A DNA stretch of 36,361 nucleotides from a virus: positions 1 through 36,361 of the IMG/VR virus record IMGVR_UViG_3300030331_003452; one strand, written 5' to 3'. The notes beneath the pieces are model-generated. The model saw nothing but the letters and a program-made list of their open reading frames with translations, did no database searches and had not been told where the DNA came from. Position 1 is the first letter of the stretch. Every line of letters begins with the position of its first letter. Shown in pieces: positions 15,463 to 23,334 of this stretch. A program made the translations under genes and the position numbers.

Positions 15463-15486
15463 AAAAAAACCGGCGCTTGGCCGGTT
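15463..15486 (-). terminator. Rho-independent terminator inside the late operon
   Basis: On the minus transcript a stem AACCGGC / GCCGGTT (15486-15480 and 15474-15468) with a 5-nt loop leads into seven U at 15469-15463. It lies between a small hypothetical gene and the gp10-like gene, and is laid out like the terminator before the tail tube gene. Confidence 0.85.
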
Positions 15487-15507
15487 CGGGGTGTGCTTGG
15501 TGTGTTG

Positions 15508-15702
15508 CTAGGCTTTTATCAGTGTGAATTCGTATCGCTCCAAGTTTGCCACGCCACATCCGTCATCATGTATACTTTGGCTCACAACAAAGTAGTCGCA
15601 GCCAAGTATTTGAACTTTTCTGCCAGAGTGCATCAAATCAACAAGCGCCATCTGCTCTTCGGTCGCTTCGCGCCTAATAAATTTCAATTCTAATTTATTC
15701 AT
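15508..15702 (-). CDS. Hypothetical small phage protein
   Basis: A 64-residue basic/beta-rich protein (KLELKFIRREATEEQMALVD, GRKVQILGCDYFVVSQ). No family recognised. ATG is preceded by AAGGGG. It sits with the 53-residue gene between the minor head protein and the gp10-like gene, an accessory slot ended by a terminator. Confidence 0.6.
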   Translation of the reverse strand: MNKLELKFIRREATEEQMALVDLMHSGRKVQILGCDYFVVSQSIHDDGCGVANLERYEFTLIKA

Positions 15703-15744
15703 TGCCGCGCCCCTTCTCTATAACTTAAAACTCTAAAATCAATA

Positions 15745-15906
15745 TCATTCAGCAGCCGGTAATTGCCCGGTTATCTTCATCGCCTCAACGCAAGACAAAA
15801 ACCTATCGGCGCGCTCACTGAACGAAAGAGATAGTATCTCGTCCGATTCCAGAAGCTCCCGATACTCCGATATTTGCTTTTCAGCCTGCTCAACGCATTC
15901 ATTCAT
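15745..15906 (-). CDS. Hypothetical 53-residue helical protein
   Basis: A short frame with a good ribosome site (AGTGAGG, 8 nt before ATG at 15906). It overlaps no neighbour except the first 12 bp shared with the end of the minor head gene side. The product is highly helical and acidic (EQAEKQISEYRELLESDEIL) and may form a coiled coil. No family recognised. Confidence 0.55.
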   Translation of the reverse strand: MNECVEQAEKQISEYRELLESDEILSLSFSERADRFLSCVEAMKITGQLPAAE

Positions 15907-15918
15907 AGATAGACCTCA

Positions 15919-16935
15919 CTAAGCAGCTCTGCGCGCCGCATCCTCTAGATAAGAGTATCTTACTCTTTTCATGCACTTGCAACGTACAGTATCCGAAGCT
16001 CCAGCGCCTAGTGAGCTATCCCCCGGATACATCAACTTGGCACCAGTAGGCGACTGGAACGGTACGCCAATTGGCTGCTTTTGGCCATTCATTGATATGT
16101 GAAAGTCGCGAGGATTGCGGCTGCTGGTGTGAACCCATACCGCCGTTGTTAAGCCCTGATCGATGATGCCTTGATCAATAGCCTGTTGTGCTGCTTCCTG
16201 ACGCGCTGCATTGAACGATTGCAGCGATTCGGTAATGGCTATATCTACCCCTCGCTTCTCAAGCAGTCGGTCAGCGTAGCGCCCCGCTATGCGATCAACG
16301 TCCCTTGATGCAACGGGCTTTCCCGCTGCGATGGCTCGCTTGACAATCCCATCGAATCGACGGTCGCGCCGTGTGCGGTTGAAGTATTCCCGCATCGTTG
16401 CAGGGTCGCCGCTCAGAAGCTGCTCCCGCGCATTGCTAACGTACTGTGACTGAGGGCCAGACAATCCAACAATGCCGCCAGAGCGCCTGCCAGTGGCACC
16501 CACGCGGCCAACAATATCAAGCGCCGTCTGGCGAGGATTGCGGCCAATCCGCATTGACGATTCCAGTGTGATGCGTATGGCATCGCGCTGGGCCTGAGTA
16601 ATGCGAGTTACCAAGTCGCTTGACTGAAAACGCAACCACGACTCGGCGCGAGGGTTGCGTATGTCGAACTGTATTCGTGCTGCCGGGGCTTCAAATTCGC
16701 CGCCTGACAGATAAGCATTGCGGATCGCTTCGTTAACGCCACCCAATGCCGCGCCAGTGATGGCCAGATCACGCAGCAGCGCGTCAACGTCCTGCTCTCG
16801 CAAGTGTTTTTCGAGTATCAGAATCGTGGCGCTAGCAGTTGTTACCCGAACATACTTCCTGTACTCATCAGCGACAGGCTTCTCAGACTGCTCAAGTGCT
16901 TTCAGGTAGTCGCGCTGGGTATTTTCTTTGGCCAT
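15919..16935 (-). CDS. Minor head protein (phage Mu F / SPP1 gp7-like head morphogenesis)
   Basis: A 338-residue protein with a largely helical body. The C-terminal signature WVHTSSRNPRDFHISMNGQ, then PIGVPF, MYPGDSSLGAGASDT and VRCKCM is the hallmark of the minor head protein family encoded near the portal. It probably binds portal or DNA and helps head assembly. It is coupled to the upstream connector gene (ATG over stop at 16935). Confidence 0.85.
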   Translation of the reverse strand: MAKENTQRDYLKALEQSEKPVADEYRKYVRVTTASATILILEKHLREQDVDALLRDLAITGAALGGVNEAIRNAYLSGGEFEAPAARIQFDIRNPRAESWLRFQSSDLVTRITQAQRDAIRITLESSMRIGRNPRQTALDIVGRVGATGRRSGGIVGLSGPQSQYVSNAREQLLSGDPATMREYFNRTRRDRRFDGIVKRAIAAGKPVASRDVDRIAGRYADRLLEKRGVDIAITESLQSFNAARQEAAQQAIDQGIIDQGLTTAVWVHTSSRNPRDFHISMNGQKQPIGVPFQSPTGAKLMYPGDSSLGAGASDTVRCKCMKRVRYSYLEDAARRAA

Positions 16936-17279
16936 TATTTCCTCGCCAAAAACTCAAACAAAAGCACAGCACCGCCCGGATTCAACGGCTGCAAATCCAC
17001 AAAGGAATACCGCTCGCCGTCTATTTCAATTTTGTCCGCCATTGCAGGCGCAAGCCCCGCCGTCGAGATAATCCCAAGCTTGTCGCCCACCTGAACCAAA
17101 GAATCGTTGCGATTGGTCAGGCTGTAATCAGTCTCAACCAGTGTGATATCTGACGGGTTTTCGTTGATCGTGGGGTTATGTGCAGGGCCTGATTTAACAA
17201 ATTTCACCAGGGTGGCGGATTTTCCTCGCTTGGCAATTAGCCGGGTTGCTGTCTCTTCCATTCGGCCATAGAACGTCAT
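16935..17279 (-). CDS. Head-tail connector / head closure protein
   Basis: A 114-residue beta-rich protein (MTFYGRMEETATRLIAKRGK, NDSLVQVGDKLGIIS, DKIEIDGERYSFVDLQPLNP) in the connector slot between the DnaT-like adaptor and the minor head gene. These features match siphophage head-closure proteins of the 110-residue class. The overlap with the adaptor gene is 4 bp. Confidence 0.7.
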   Translation of the reverse strand: MTFYGRMEETATRLIAKRGKSATLVKFVKSGPAHNPTINENPSDITLVETDYSLTNRNDSLVQVGDKLGIISTAGLAPAMADKIEIDGERYSFVDLQPLNPGGAVLLFEFLARK

Positions 17280-17809
17280 ACCACCCTCACGCCGGGATAG
17301 TCATAACGCGCAACAAGTACGGGCGCTATGATTTCGTCAATCTCAGAAATGATTGGCCGGTTTGGCGTTTCAACGCCCTTTGGCATCATGGCCTTGGTAG
17401 TGTCTGCATACTGAACTTCAATCGGGCCGACTTTCTCTTTAGTTACTTGCTCAGTCATCGTGAAGTCAGGCGACAGACTCCCCGGTGTGGCCGCTTCACG
17501 CAATGCTGCCTCGTAGGCGGCATTCTTGACTTCAACGGGGACTTCACTGCTGCCGATCTCGTTACCTTCGTAATCGGTCGCGCCAGTGCGAGGCCATTCG
17601 TTTTCCTGACTGCGCCCATCAGTGCGAGAGCCGGAGAACATCGACACCCATTTGCCAGACTTCAGCCGCTCGCGATAGCGCTGATCTAAGTAGTCACTGC
17701 CACGGGTCAACGCTGCCTCTTGCTGCTCTGCGGTATAACCCGACCACGCGGAATTTCCCCGCGCATCGTGATACACCGCCGCATCTGTCAGGGTGCCGTA
17801 ATAGATCAT
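17276..17809 (-). CDS. Head-tail adaptor with DnaT-like domain
   Basis: A 177-residue protein. The N-terminal helical domain AAVYHDARGNSAWSGYTAEQ...RGSDYLDQRYRERLKSGK is the phage DnaT-like (DnaT_2) domain, in structural terms a gp6-like portal adaptor. The C-terminus has a beta-strand ending on DYPGVRVV. Position right after the capsid genes supports head-tail joining rather than DNA replication. Confidence 0.75.
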   Translation of the reverse strand: MIYYGTLTDAAVYHDARGNSAWSGYTAEQQEAALTRGSDYLDQRYRERLKSGKWVSMFSGSRTDGRSQENEWPRTGATDYEGNEIGSSEVPVEVKNAAYEAALREAATPGSLSPDFTMTEQVTKEKVGPIEVQYADTTKAMMPKGVETPNRPIISEIDEIIAPVLVARYDYPGVRVV

Positions 17810-17819
17810 GATTATTGCC

Positions 17820-18044
17820 TTAGAATGTTGATGGCTTTGCTACGCCGCGAATAGCCCACATAAAGCCCTGCTGCAAACTGGTTTTACCCAGAGCAACGCT
17901 GCGCTTGTCGGTGGTGTCGTTCGCTTCCAACTTGGCAATAAAGTTGCCGCACTGTTCCGCAAGGGCTTTACCTTCGTTCATCAGGTCAATTTCCTCCTGC
18001 GTCAGATCGCGGTAGCCCTTTATTTTCTTGTGCTGGTTATCCAT
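17820..18044 (-). CDS. acb2: Acb2-like anti-CBASS cyclic nucleotide sponge
   Basis: A 74-residue helical hairpin protein. It starts DNQHKKIKGYRDLTQEEIDL and ends SLQQGFMWAIRGVAKPSTF, the conserved head and tail of the Acb2/Tad1-hairpin family. Tyr11 and Lys26 fall at the positions I recall as the cyclic-dinucleotide contacts of the Pseudomonas phage Acb2. Such proteins form hexamers that bind CBASS second messengers (and cyclic trinucleotides) and so block effector activation. GGAG lies 7 nt before the ATG, which overlaps the upstream gene by 8 bp. A late-operon location between capsid and connector genes is usual for this family. Confidence 0.8.
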   Translation of the reverse strand: MDNQHKKIKGYRDLTQEEIDLMNEGKALAEQCGNFIAKLEANDTTDKRSVALGKTSLQQGFMWAIRGVAKPSTF

Positions 18045-18384
18045 TGTCTGACTCCTGCGAGGAAATAGCCTCAGCCAGCATCGATTCCAGACGCTCTACG
18101 CTGGATCGACGGTCACGGTTAATGCCGAGCTCTGCCAATTGGGCGATAAGCTCATCTTTGCGTGACATATCGTCCGTTGCTTCTACTGCCGGAACTTTTG
18201 CGGCTGATTCCTGATATTCGGGCGATTGCTCGCCAGCCGTCAGAACGCGCTTCACAAGCCACGCCTGCACAATTTTATTGTCCTGAATTTCATCCCAATT
18301 CAGACAGATTATGCTCTGCCCCGGCTCAAGTAGCGGATTGCCGGGAATACCAAGCGGGGCTTTGCCGTTGTTGGTCAGTTTCAT
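18037..18384 (-). CDS. Small capsid-region protein with C-terminal HeH/LEM-like domain
   Basis: A 115-residue protein. A beta-rich N-terminus (GKAPLGIPGNPLLEPGQS) looks like a head protein strand domain. The last 35 residues (KDELIAQLAELGINRDRRSS, then ERLESML) form a HeH/LEM-like helix-extension-helix. It lies directly after the major capsid gene and may be an accessory head protein. The start is preceded by the shared leader motif TCGAGGATCA. Confidence 0.65.
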   Translation of the reverse strand: MKLTNNGKAPLGIPGNPLLEPGQSIICLNWDEIQDNKIVQAWLVKRVLTAGEQSPEYQESAAKVPAVEATDDMSRKDELIAQLAELGINRDRRSSVERLESMLAEAISSQESDNG

Positions 18385-18406
18385 GTTGTGATCCTCGAAT
18401 TAGATA

Positions 18407-18427
18407 GGCGGGTGATCCAATCCCGCC
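18407..18427 (-). other. Intergenic hairpin after the major capsid gene
   Basis: GGCGGG at 18407-18412 pairs with CCCGCC at 18422-18427. No U-run follows on either strand, so it is not a clear terminator. It lies just upstream of the TCGAGGATCA leader of the next gene and may mark the 3' end of the capsid message. Confidence 0.45.
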
Positions 18428-18434
18428 ATAGGTT

Positions 18435-19361
18435 TTACACGCCTTCGATGTAGGCCACTTCTTTCGGCAGGCGGATATCAAGACCGCCCAAGCGGAACAC
18501 GCCGGGAACCTCAAAGCGCAGCGGTCCAGCCTGGTGAACAGGCATGAACCGGTGAGGCATGGGAATGTGCAGCTTTAGAACATCAGGCGAACGGCGATAC
18601 ACAACCATGCGAGGCTCACCAGAACCGCCCAAGCTATCCAGACCGCGCAGACCGCGAATGGTCAGCTCCTGCCCAGTGGCAGCGGTGTAGATGTTGTTGC
18701 GCTTCAGGAAGCCCAGCACAGTCTCGTTAGTGTCGCCAACACGCTTGGTGCTGATCAGATTGAAGCGAGACCACGGCAGAAGAACAGTATCCGCCATCGC
18801 TACGGTGTTAGTCGCAGTGATGTGGACATACGACAGGCCGTCGTTAATGTCCTGCAGAATCTGGTCAGCCGTTTTGCTGGTCCAAGTGCCGTTGGTGGAC
18901 GCCACAGTAGGCACCGAAGAGTGGTTCAACAGACCCTCGAAGCCCTTGGATGTATCACCATTCAAGGCAACCCGATCAACCATCTCCTCGTATGCACGGC
19001 GAGCCGCCATTGCATCATCGGCAGTCAGATTGATACCCAGCATTTGTGCGTGCTGAATCTCTTCCCAGCCGTAGGCATAGCCGATGCCAGCGGTATACAC
19101 CGGAGTCTCAAACTTGGAGCGCTCACCACCAACCAGAGGCACATCGTCAGCATTGCCGTTGATCCAATTCGCAGCACCGAACTTGTCAGAGCTGAAATAG
19201 GTCACGGACTTGGCCAGCGGGTGCGCAGAGGTATCGACAGGAATCAGGCCCGGATACTGAATATCAGCATAGCGGGTTTGATAGACCTGCGATTCAATGT
19301 GCGAAGTTTGCGACAGGACAAAGCCCAGAGCCGCCTGGGCATCAAACATTTGATTCTTCAT
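18435..19361 (-). CDS. Major capsid protein (DUF2184-like)
   Basis: A 308-residue protein without a long removable N-terminal region. YTAGIGYAYGWEEIQHAQML, the DAMAARRAYEEMVDRVALNG helix and FEGLLNHSSVP are the conserved core of DUF2184 capsid proteins, an HK97-fold group. It follows the protease/scaffold and decoration genes. The protein has moderately hydrophobic loops and no decoration domain. GGAG precedes the ATG. Confidence 0.88.
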   Translation of the reverse strand: MKNQMFDAQAALGFVLSQTSHIESQVYQTRYADIQYPGLIPVDTSAHPLAKSVTYFSSDKFGAANWINGNADDVPLVGGERSKFETPVYTAGIGYAYGWEEIQHAQMLGINLTADDAMAARRAYEEMVDRVALNGDTSKGFEGLLNHSSVPTVASTNGTWTSKTADQILQDINDGLSYVHITATNTVAMADTVLLPWSRFNLISTKRVGDTNETVLGFLKRNNIYTAATGQELTIRGLRGLDSLGGSGEPRMVVYRRSPDVLKLHIPMPHRFMPVHQAGPLRFEVPGVFRLGGLDIRLPKEVAYIEGV

Positions 19362-19372
19362 TGATTCACTCC

Positions 19373-19822
19373 TTAACCGAGTCGCACGAGGGCCAGACCC
19401 TCGCCAGTAGTGCTTGTTTCCCAGCGGGCGTTAGCGATCAACACCGCAGACGAAGCACTGGTTTTGGCGTAAGCGCCTGTTGCCGGAATCACGTAAACGG
19501 GATCGCCTGCGTTTACTGCCACGCTGGCCGTAACCCAAACGCAGCCCTTGGTCATAATTCGCGCATTTTCGTACTGAGCGAATTTGCTGGGGGTTGCCGG
19601 GTCAACGTCACGCTCACGAGCAACGATGCCGATAATCGCAGTGTCACCAGAACCGAATGCAGAACATTCGTAGTCCTCGGTGCCCTGGGCAGCGGCCAAA
19701 CCAAAGGCGATACCAGCTGCGTCCTCTACGGTGCGGCTGATGAAGGTTGCAGGAACCATATTGCCGACCATGCCGGCAACGGCTGCGCTAAGTGTTGCTG
19801 AATAAGTTGACTGAACAGCCAT
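19373..19822 (-). CDS. Capsid decoration / structural cement protein
   Basis: A 149-residue, glycine/alanine-rich beta protein (TYSATLSAAVAGMVGNMVPA, VYVIPATGAYAKTS) with the pattern of Gp24-like cement proteins that coat capsids of phages with DUF2184 coats. It lies between scaffold and coat genes. No catalytic motif. Confidence 0.75.
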   Translation of the reverse strand: MAVQSTYSATLSAAVAGMVGNMVPATFISRTVEDAAGIAFGLAAAQGTEDYECSAFGSGDTAIIGIVARERDVDPATPSKFAQYENARIMTKGCVWVTASVAVNAGDPVYVIPATGAYAKTSASSAVLIANARWETSTTGEGLALVRLG

Positions 19823-19824
19823 GA

Positions 19825-20373
19825 TTAAGCCTCCTTCTGACCTTTCCAGGCGGTTTGCAGGTAGTTGACGTTATCCGCATAAGCGGTGTCAGCATCTGAC
19901 ACTTGATGACTCTGCTTTTGCTGGCTCATAGCCGTTCGCACAGGGTCGGGGTTGCCGGTTTCGACGAGAATGTCAAACCGTGCATCGATGTAGTCTTGCG
20001 ACTTGCCTTCGATTGCCGAGTCACCGAACTTGGCCGCAACAACTTCTTTGCGGATATCGGCGTCTGACTTGCCGGAGTAGTCGGCATCGTGGATAGACTT
20101 GGCTTTGGCCACCAATTCGGCGCGATCAGCCACTTTCTTGTCCATGTCCGCATCAGACAGGGCTTTGCTTTTCAGGTCGTCAATTTCGGCGTCCTTCTGA
20201 GCAATTTCCCTGTCCTTATCAGCCAACTGGGCGTTAAAGCTAGACTCGCTGTCAGTCAGAGCTTGAGCAGAATCAGCGATTTGCGACTGCAGTTTTGCAA
20301 TTGCTTGTTCGCCTTGCTCTGTGGTTTCGATAGTGAGGCCGTCCAGCACGACCTTCCTCAGATTGTCAGCCAT
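19825..20373 (-). CDS. Nested scaffold protein from internal start
   Basis: A separate 182-residue product from the same frame as the protease. ATG at 20373 has the near-perfect ribosome site AAAGGAGG (20381-20389 complement) 8 nt upstream, better than that of the full-length gene. It would give MADNLRKVVLDGLTIETTEQ plus the coiled coil with no protease domain, like lambda gpNu3 inside gpC. The evidence is sequence only. Confidence 0.7.
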   Translation of the reverse strand: MADNLRKVVLDGLTIETTEQGEQAIAKLQSQIADSAQALTDSESSFNAQLADKDREIAQKDAEIDDLKSKALSDADMDKKVADRAELVAKAKSIHDADYSGKSDADIRKEVVAAKFGDSAIEGKSQDYIDARFDILVETGNPDPVRTAMSQQKQSHQVSDADTAYADNVNYLQTAWKGQKEA

Positions 20374-20955
20374 GTGGTGGCCTCCTTTGTCAAAGTTAAA
20401 TGGCACTTGATCCACCTCGTTCGGGTTGTGCCTGTCCCCGATACGAAGCTGGTCTCCTCCTCTAGCCCGAGATACGAGCGCGAGATGGTTCATGCGTAAA
20501 TTGGTTTGTACTGCGTCATATTTCTCGCCGGAATCTGTTTCGCCGTCCTGAAAGACGATCTCGGCTTCGTAGCCCATAGACAGCTCACGCTTGCCATCTT
20601 CAAATTCTTTGATTGCTGCCGAGTCCATAAGCACCAGAGGAACGCGCACAAACTCACCGTCGCGCACAACATCGCCTCCGGTTTGCCCTACGGCAAAGTC
20701 CTTCCAGTTGTCAGCAGTAACGGGGTGGCTTGGATGGTCGTTGGTCATCGGCCTGTGAGCGTAGGTGTTGAGCGCATCGCGGCTGAACACTTCTGCCTCG
20801 GGGCGATACACCCTCACGGTCTGCAGGTCTGGTCGGCCAACTTCCGCACCGAGGTAGGTTTGTATGCCAGTGCGCGCAACCTTGGCGTCTGCAACAAGGT
20901 AGCCGTCAGCCGTCCGGCGAGGCTTGCCCGCCATAACGCGATCATAGAATTTCAT
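19825..20955 (-). CDS. Capsid maturation protease fused to scaffold (DUF2213)
   Basis: 376 residues. The N-terminal half (about 1-165) is a DUF2213 prohead-protease-like domain (MTNDHPSHPV, ELSMGYEAEIVF, NHLALVSRARGG supply His and Ser candidates). The C-terminal half is a charged coiled coil (EQAIAKLQSQIADSAQ through KDREIAQKDAEIDDLK) typical of scaffolds. An in-frame ATG at 20373 with a strong AAAGGAGG marks a nested scaffold start. It acts in procapsid assembly and then cleaves scaffold. Confidence 0.85.
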   Translation of the reverse strand: MKFYDRVMAGKPRRTADGYLVADAKVARTGIQTYLGAEVGRPDLQTVRVYRPEAEVFSRDALNTYAHRPMTNDHPSHPVTADNWKDFAVGQTGGDVVRDGEFVRVPLVLMDSAAIKEFEDGKRELSMGYEAEIVFQDGETDSGEKYDAVQTNLRMNHLALVSRARGGDQLRIGDRHNPNEVDQVPFNFDKGGHHMADNLRKVVLDGLTIETTEQGEQAIAKLQSQIADSAQALTDSESSFNAQLADKDREIAQKDAEIDDLKSKALSDADMDKKVADRAELVAKAKSIHDADYSGKSDADIRKEVVAAKFGDSAIEGKSQDYIDARFDILVETGNPDPVRTAMSQQKQSHQVSDADTAYADNVNYLQTAWKGQKEA

Positions 20956-20986
20956 GGGTTATTCCTGAGTGAATTTCACAGGGCGG

Positions 20987-22204
20987 TTATTCAAAAACCC
21001 CGAAAATATAGTTGGTGACCGAACCGCCGCCGCCCGGATCAGGTAAGTCATCGGCATCAAGGCAGAGCCTGAACGATGAAATTTCACCGACTCCAATGGC
21101 ATCAAACTGGCGCACGAAGGTTACTACCCGATCAATTGACCCCACTCCTTGCCCGGCAGCATCGAATTGACGGTAGGCTTGCCACTCTCTTTCAATGCTG
21201 CCAGCACCGATGCCCTCAACCAGATCAAAAGCCTTCGACACTCTCGCGGTTCGCGTCGACACGCCCTCCCCAACAGCATCGAAGGTATCCTTGAACACCT
21301 TCGCGGTTCTCACGGATGACCCTATTCCTGTCGCAGGTAGCGAAAGAGACAGCTTTTTATCAAGCGATGGATTAGCCTCACCTACTGCGCTGAAAAGCCT
21401 GTAGGCCTGCATATCTCGATAAATAGCCCCCGAGCCAACCGCAGTTGCGTCAAAATCCTTGGCAATCCCGAGAGCCTGTCTTGAGCCAGCACCGACACCA
21501 ACCGAGCTGTAGTCGCGAATAGATTTCGTGCGTATACCAGGGGCGGGAACGCGAAACATTCTGACGCTTCCAGGGTTGTGCGTTATAACAATCGTTCCAG
21601 CCGTTGTTGCCCCAAACAGGCCGGCAACCTGCCTATTTGTTGTCGTTAATCCAACGTGAACCGTTTCATCTGGGTTCAAAATGTACTCGGGCTGCGATGC
21701 TGATATGGTTGTAACCTGCGAGTTTGTAACGCCAAAAAGCCCAACCGAAAGCTCCGTTGATGTTGCCGTGAAAAGCAGCGTTCGCGTGTAGCTTGGAGGC
21801 GGACCTACCCGGTAAACCTTCCATGTCAGCGTGACGTTGTGCGAACCCGTTACCGCGCCTGCGGATGGAATGGTTAATCCTGCATAAAACGTCCATTGCC
21901 CCGCAGGCATAAACCGTAAATCAGTGGCAGACGACCCGATAGAATCATCACTCGACTCGATGGCGTTCCAAGCCCACCCAAAATCACTTGTCACATCGTT
22001 CTGCGTGCTGCGAGAGCTAAACGGATCAACCGTGATCGTTGTTGTGCCAGCAGAGTTTGGGTGCGCGCATGTCGTGTCAGGGCCGTTTGACGTAGGCGTA
22101 TCGAACATCGCCTGAACATCGGTGCCCCAACCGCCATCTTGCGAGACGGGGCCACCAACACCGGGATCAGGCGAATAGAAATCCTGTGCGGTTGTTTTGG
22201 CCAT
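20987..22204 (-). CDS. Virion structural protein with about 20-residue tandem repeats
   Basis: 405 residues. Residues 1-220 form a beta-sandwich-like head. Residues about 225-385 contain roughly seven imperfect 20-residue repeats built on a hydrophobic-D/S-A-x-G-x-G core (KDFDATAVGSGA, RLFSAVGEAN, DTFDAVGEGV, RQFDAAGQGVGS, RQFDAIGVGE). The C-terminus has a short acidic, glycine-rich tail. Location between the fibre-like genes and capsid genes suggests a head or connector-attached fibre. No named family. Confidence 0.6.
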   Translation of the reverse strand: MAKTTAQDFYSPDPGVGGPVSQDGGWGTDVQAMFDTPTSNGPDTTCAHPNSAGTTTITVDPFSSRSTQNDVTSDFGWAWNAIESSDDSIGSSATDLRFMPAGQWTFYAGLTIPSAGAVTGSHNVTLTWKVYRVGPPPSYTRTLLFTATSTELSVGLFGVTNSQVTTISASQPEYILNPDETVHVGLTTTNRQVAGLFGATTAGTIVITHNPGSVRMFRVPAPGIRTKSIRDYSSVGVGAGSRQALGIAKDFDATAVGSGAIYRDMQAYRLFSAVGEANPSLDKKLSLSLPATGIGSSVRTAKVFKDTFDAVGEGVSTRTARVSKAFDLVEGIGAGSIEREWQAYRQFDAAGQGVGSIDRVVTFVRQFDAIGVGEISSFRLCLDADDLPDPGGGGSVTNYIFGVFE

Positions 22205-22356
22205 CAGTCAGTTACGGTTTTCTCTGCAACTATCCGGTAATTCTCAGCATCGGAAGTCAGGATCGTAAATCCGGCATCAATGACGCGCTGTAGTTCAACG
22301 TCATACTGGCCAGACGAATCGCACTGAACGTCAACCGTATGGGTTGCAGTCGCCAT
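22204..22356 (-). CDS. Hypothetical 50-residue structural-region protein
   Basis: A short frame coupled on both sides: its ATG overlaps the upstream stop (TAATG) and its stop overlaps the next start (TGATG). The product MATATHTVDVQCDSSGQYDV continues with ELQRVIDAGFTIL. Its perfect fit in the overlapping gene chain supports that it is translated. Function unknown. Confidence 0.6.
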   Translation of the reverse strand: MATATHTVDVQCDSSGQYDVELQRVIDAGFTILTSDAENYRIVAEKTVTD

Positions 22357-22739
22357 TACTCAGATTGATCTTTCAGAAGCAAGTCGAACGTGTATTCCAC
22401 CCTGTCGCTGGTTTCGATGTTCAGCGTCGAGTGCGTTCCGCGAAGAATCAGGGTTCCGGTTGACGATGCGTCGAATATTCCAGCCTCGTTGACCGTGCGG
22501 TTTCCGGTCGCCGTGATTTCAAACACATTGCGCCAAGTATTAGCAGCTGGCTGTGATTCGGTTGTCGCCACCCGAGCTTCGGCGTTTTCGCTAACCAGCG
22601 CAGCATCAGTGACCGCTGCAGCGGTTGCACCACTGCCCCACGCGCCGTAGTAAGTCGTGCTCACCGCGCCCCTGGTGGCAGTGTTAAGAAGATCAATCGC
22701 TTGCTCCTGACCATCATCAACCCATACTGCAGTAGCCAT
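22356..22739 (-). CDS. Hypothetical phage structural protein
   Basis: A 127-residue beta-rich protein (ISTTYYGAWGSGATAAAVTD-like region, AGIFDASSTGTLILRGTHST, VEYTFDLLLKDQ). The pattern resembles small beta proteins that bind fibres or heads. No named family. Coupled by overlap to both neighbours. Confidence 0.6.
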   Translation of the reverse strand: MATAVWVDDGQEQAIDLLNTATRGAVSTTYYGAWGSGATAAAVTDAALVSENAEARVATTESQPAANTWRNVFEITATGNRTVNEAGIFDASSTGTLILRGTHSTLNIETSDRVEYTFDLLLKDQSE

Positions 22740-22981
22740 TATTCAGATTCTCTCAATTGCTTTATCGTCGCCGGATGGAATGCTTTTTCGGCATCCTCAG
22801 AGCGAACAACAAGTTTCTTTTGCGGATGCAGCTTGCCTTCTACCTCTATGCACTCCATAAGCACATAGACAGGCTTATACTCAGCAACCGCATCGCCTTT
22901 TAGGTGATAAACCTCGCCGCTTTTTTTTGTCACCTTGACCCCCATCTCTGCAGAGGCCTTGCCCAGCGCTGTCGCCTGCAT
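22739..22981 (-). CDS. Hypothetical small protein
   Basis: An 80-residue basic protein (MQATALGKASAEMGVKVTKK). The start chosen is the ATG at 22981, which overlaps the upstream stop as TGATG. One codon further upstream would be a TTG. No recognised family. Confidence 0.55.
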   Translation of the reverse strand: MQATALGKASAEMGVKVTKKSGEVYHLKGDAVAEYKPVYVLMECIEVEGKLHPQKKLVVRSEDAEKAFHPATIKQLRESE

Positions 22982-23334
22982 CAATCCACTTCCTCAATTT
23001 CGTAATTCACATGAACCGTCTGGTTGGCGCTCAGCGTGACTTCAAGACCTCCGTCCGCTTCACCTTCAACGTATCCATCGCCCGCCTTGATGTTTCGTGC
23101 GTAGGGCTGTCCGGCAGCAGAGAGGTATTGCGCATCAAAAGCATCGCCGCTGTTGTAGCCTTCGAGCTTGAGTTGAACCAGGCAGCCATTGACGTTGCTG
23201 CCTGCCGAATAGCCGAAAAAGTAGAGCCGTATTTTCTTGCCGATGGCCGGCGTGTGGACGGTTGTATCGCCGACCGTGCTGGCAGTTATCGTGCGCTTAA
23301 CCAATTGCGCAAAAGGATGAACGTTATTAGCCAT
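22981..23334 (-). CDS. Hypothetical structural protein
   Basis: A 117-residue beta-rich protein (VKRTITASTVGDTTVHTPAI, KIRLYFFGYSAGSNVNGCLV, LEVTLSANQTVHVNYEIEEV). The alternating strands fit a small virion protein. It is stop-start coupled with the collagen-like gene (ATGG). Confidence 0.6.
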   Translation of the reverse strand: MANNVHPFAQLVKRTITASTVGDTTVHTPAIGKKIRLYFFGYSAGSNVNGCLVQLKLEGYNSGDAFDAQYLSAAGQPYARNIKAGDGYVEGEADGGLEVTLSANQTVHVNYEIEEVD

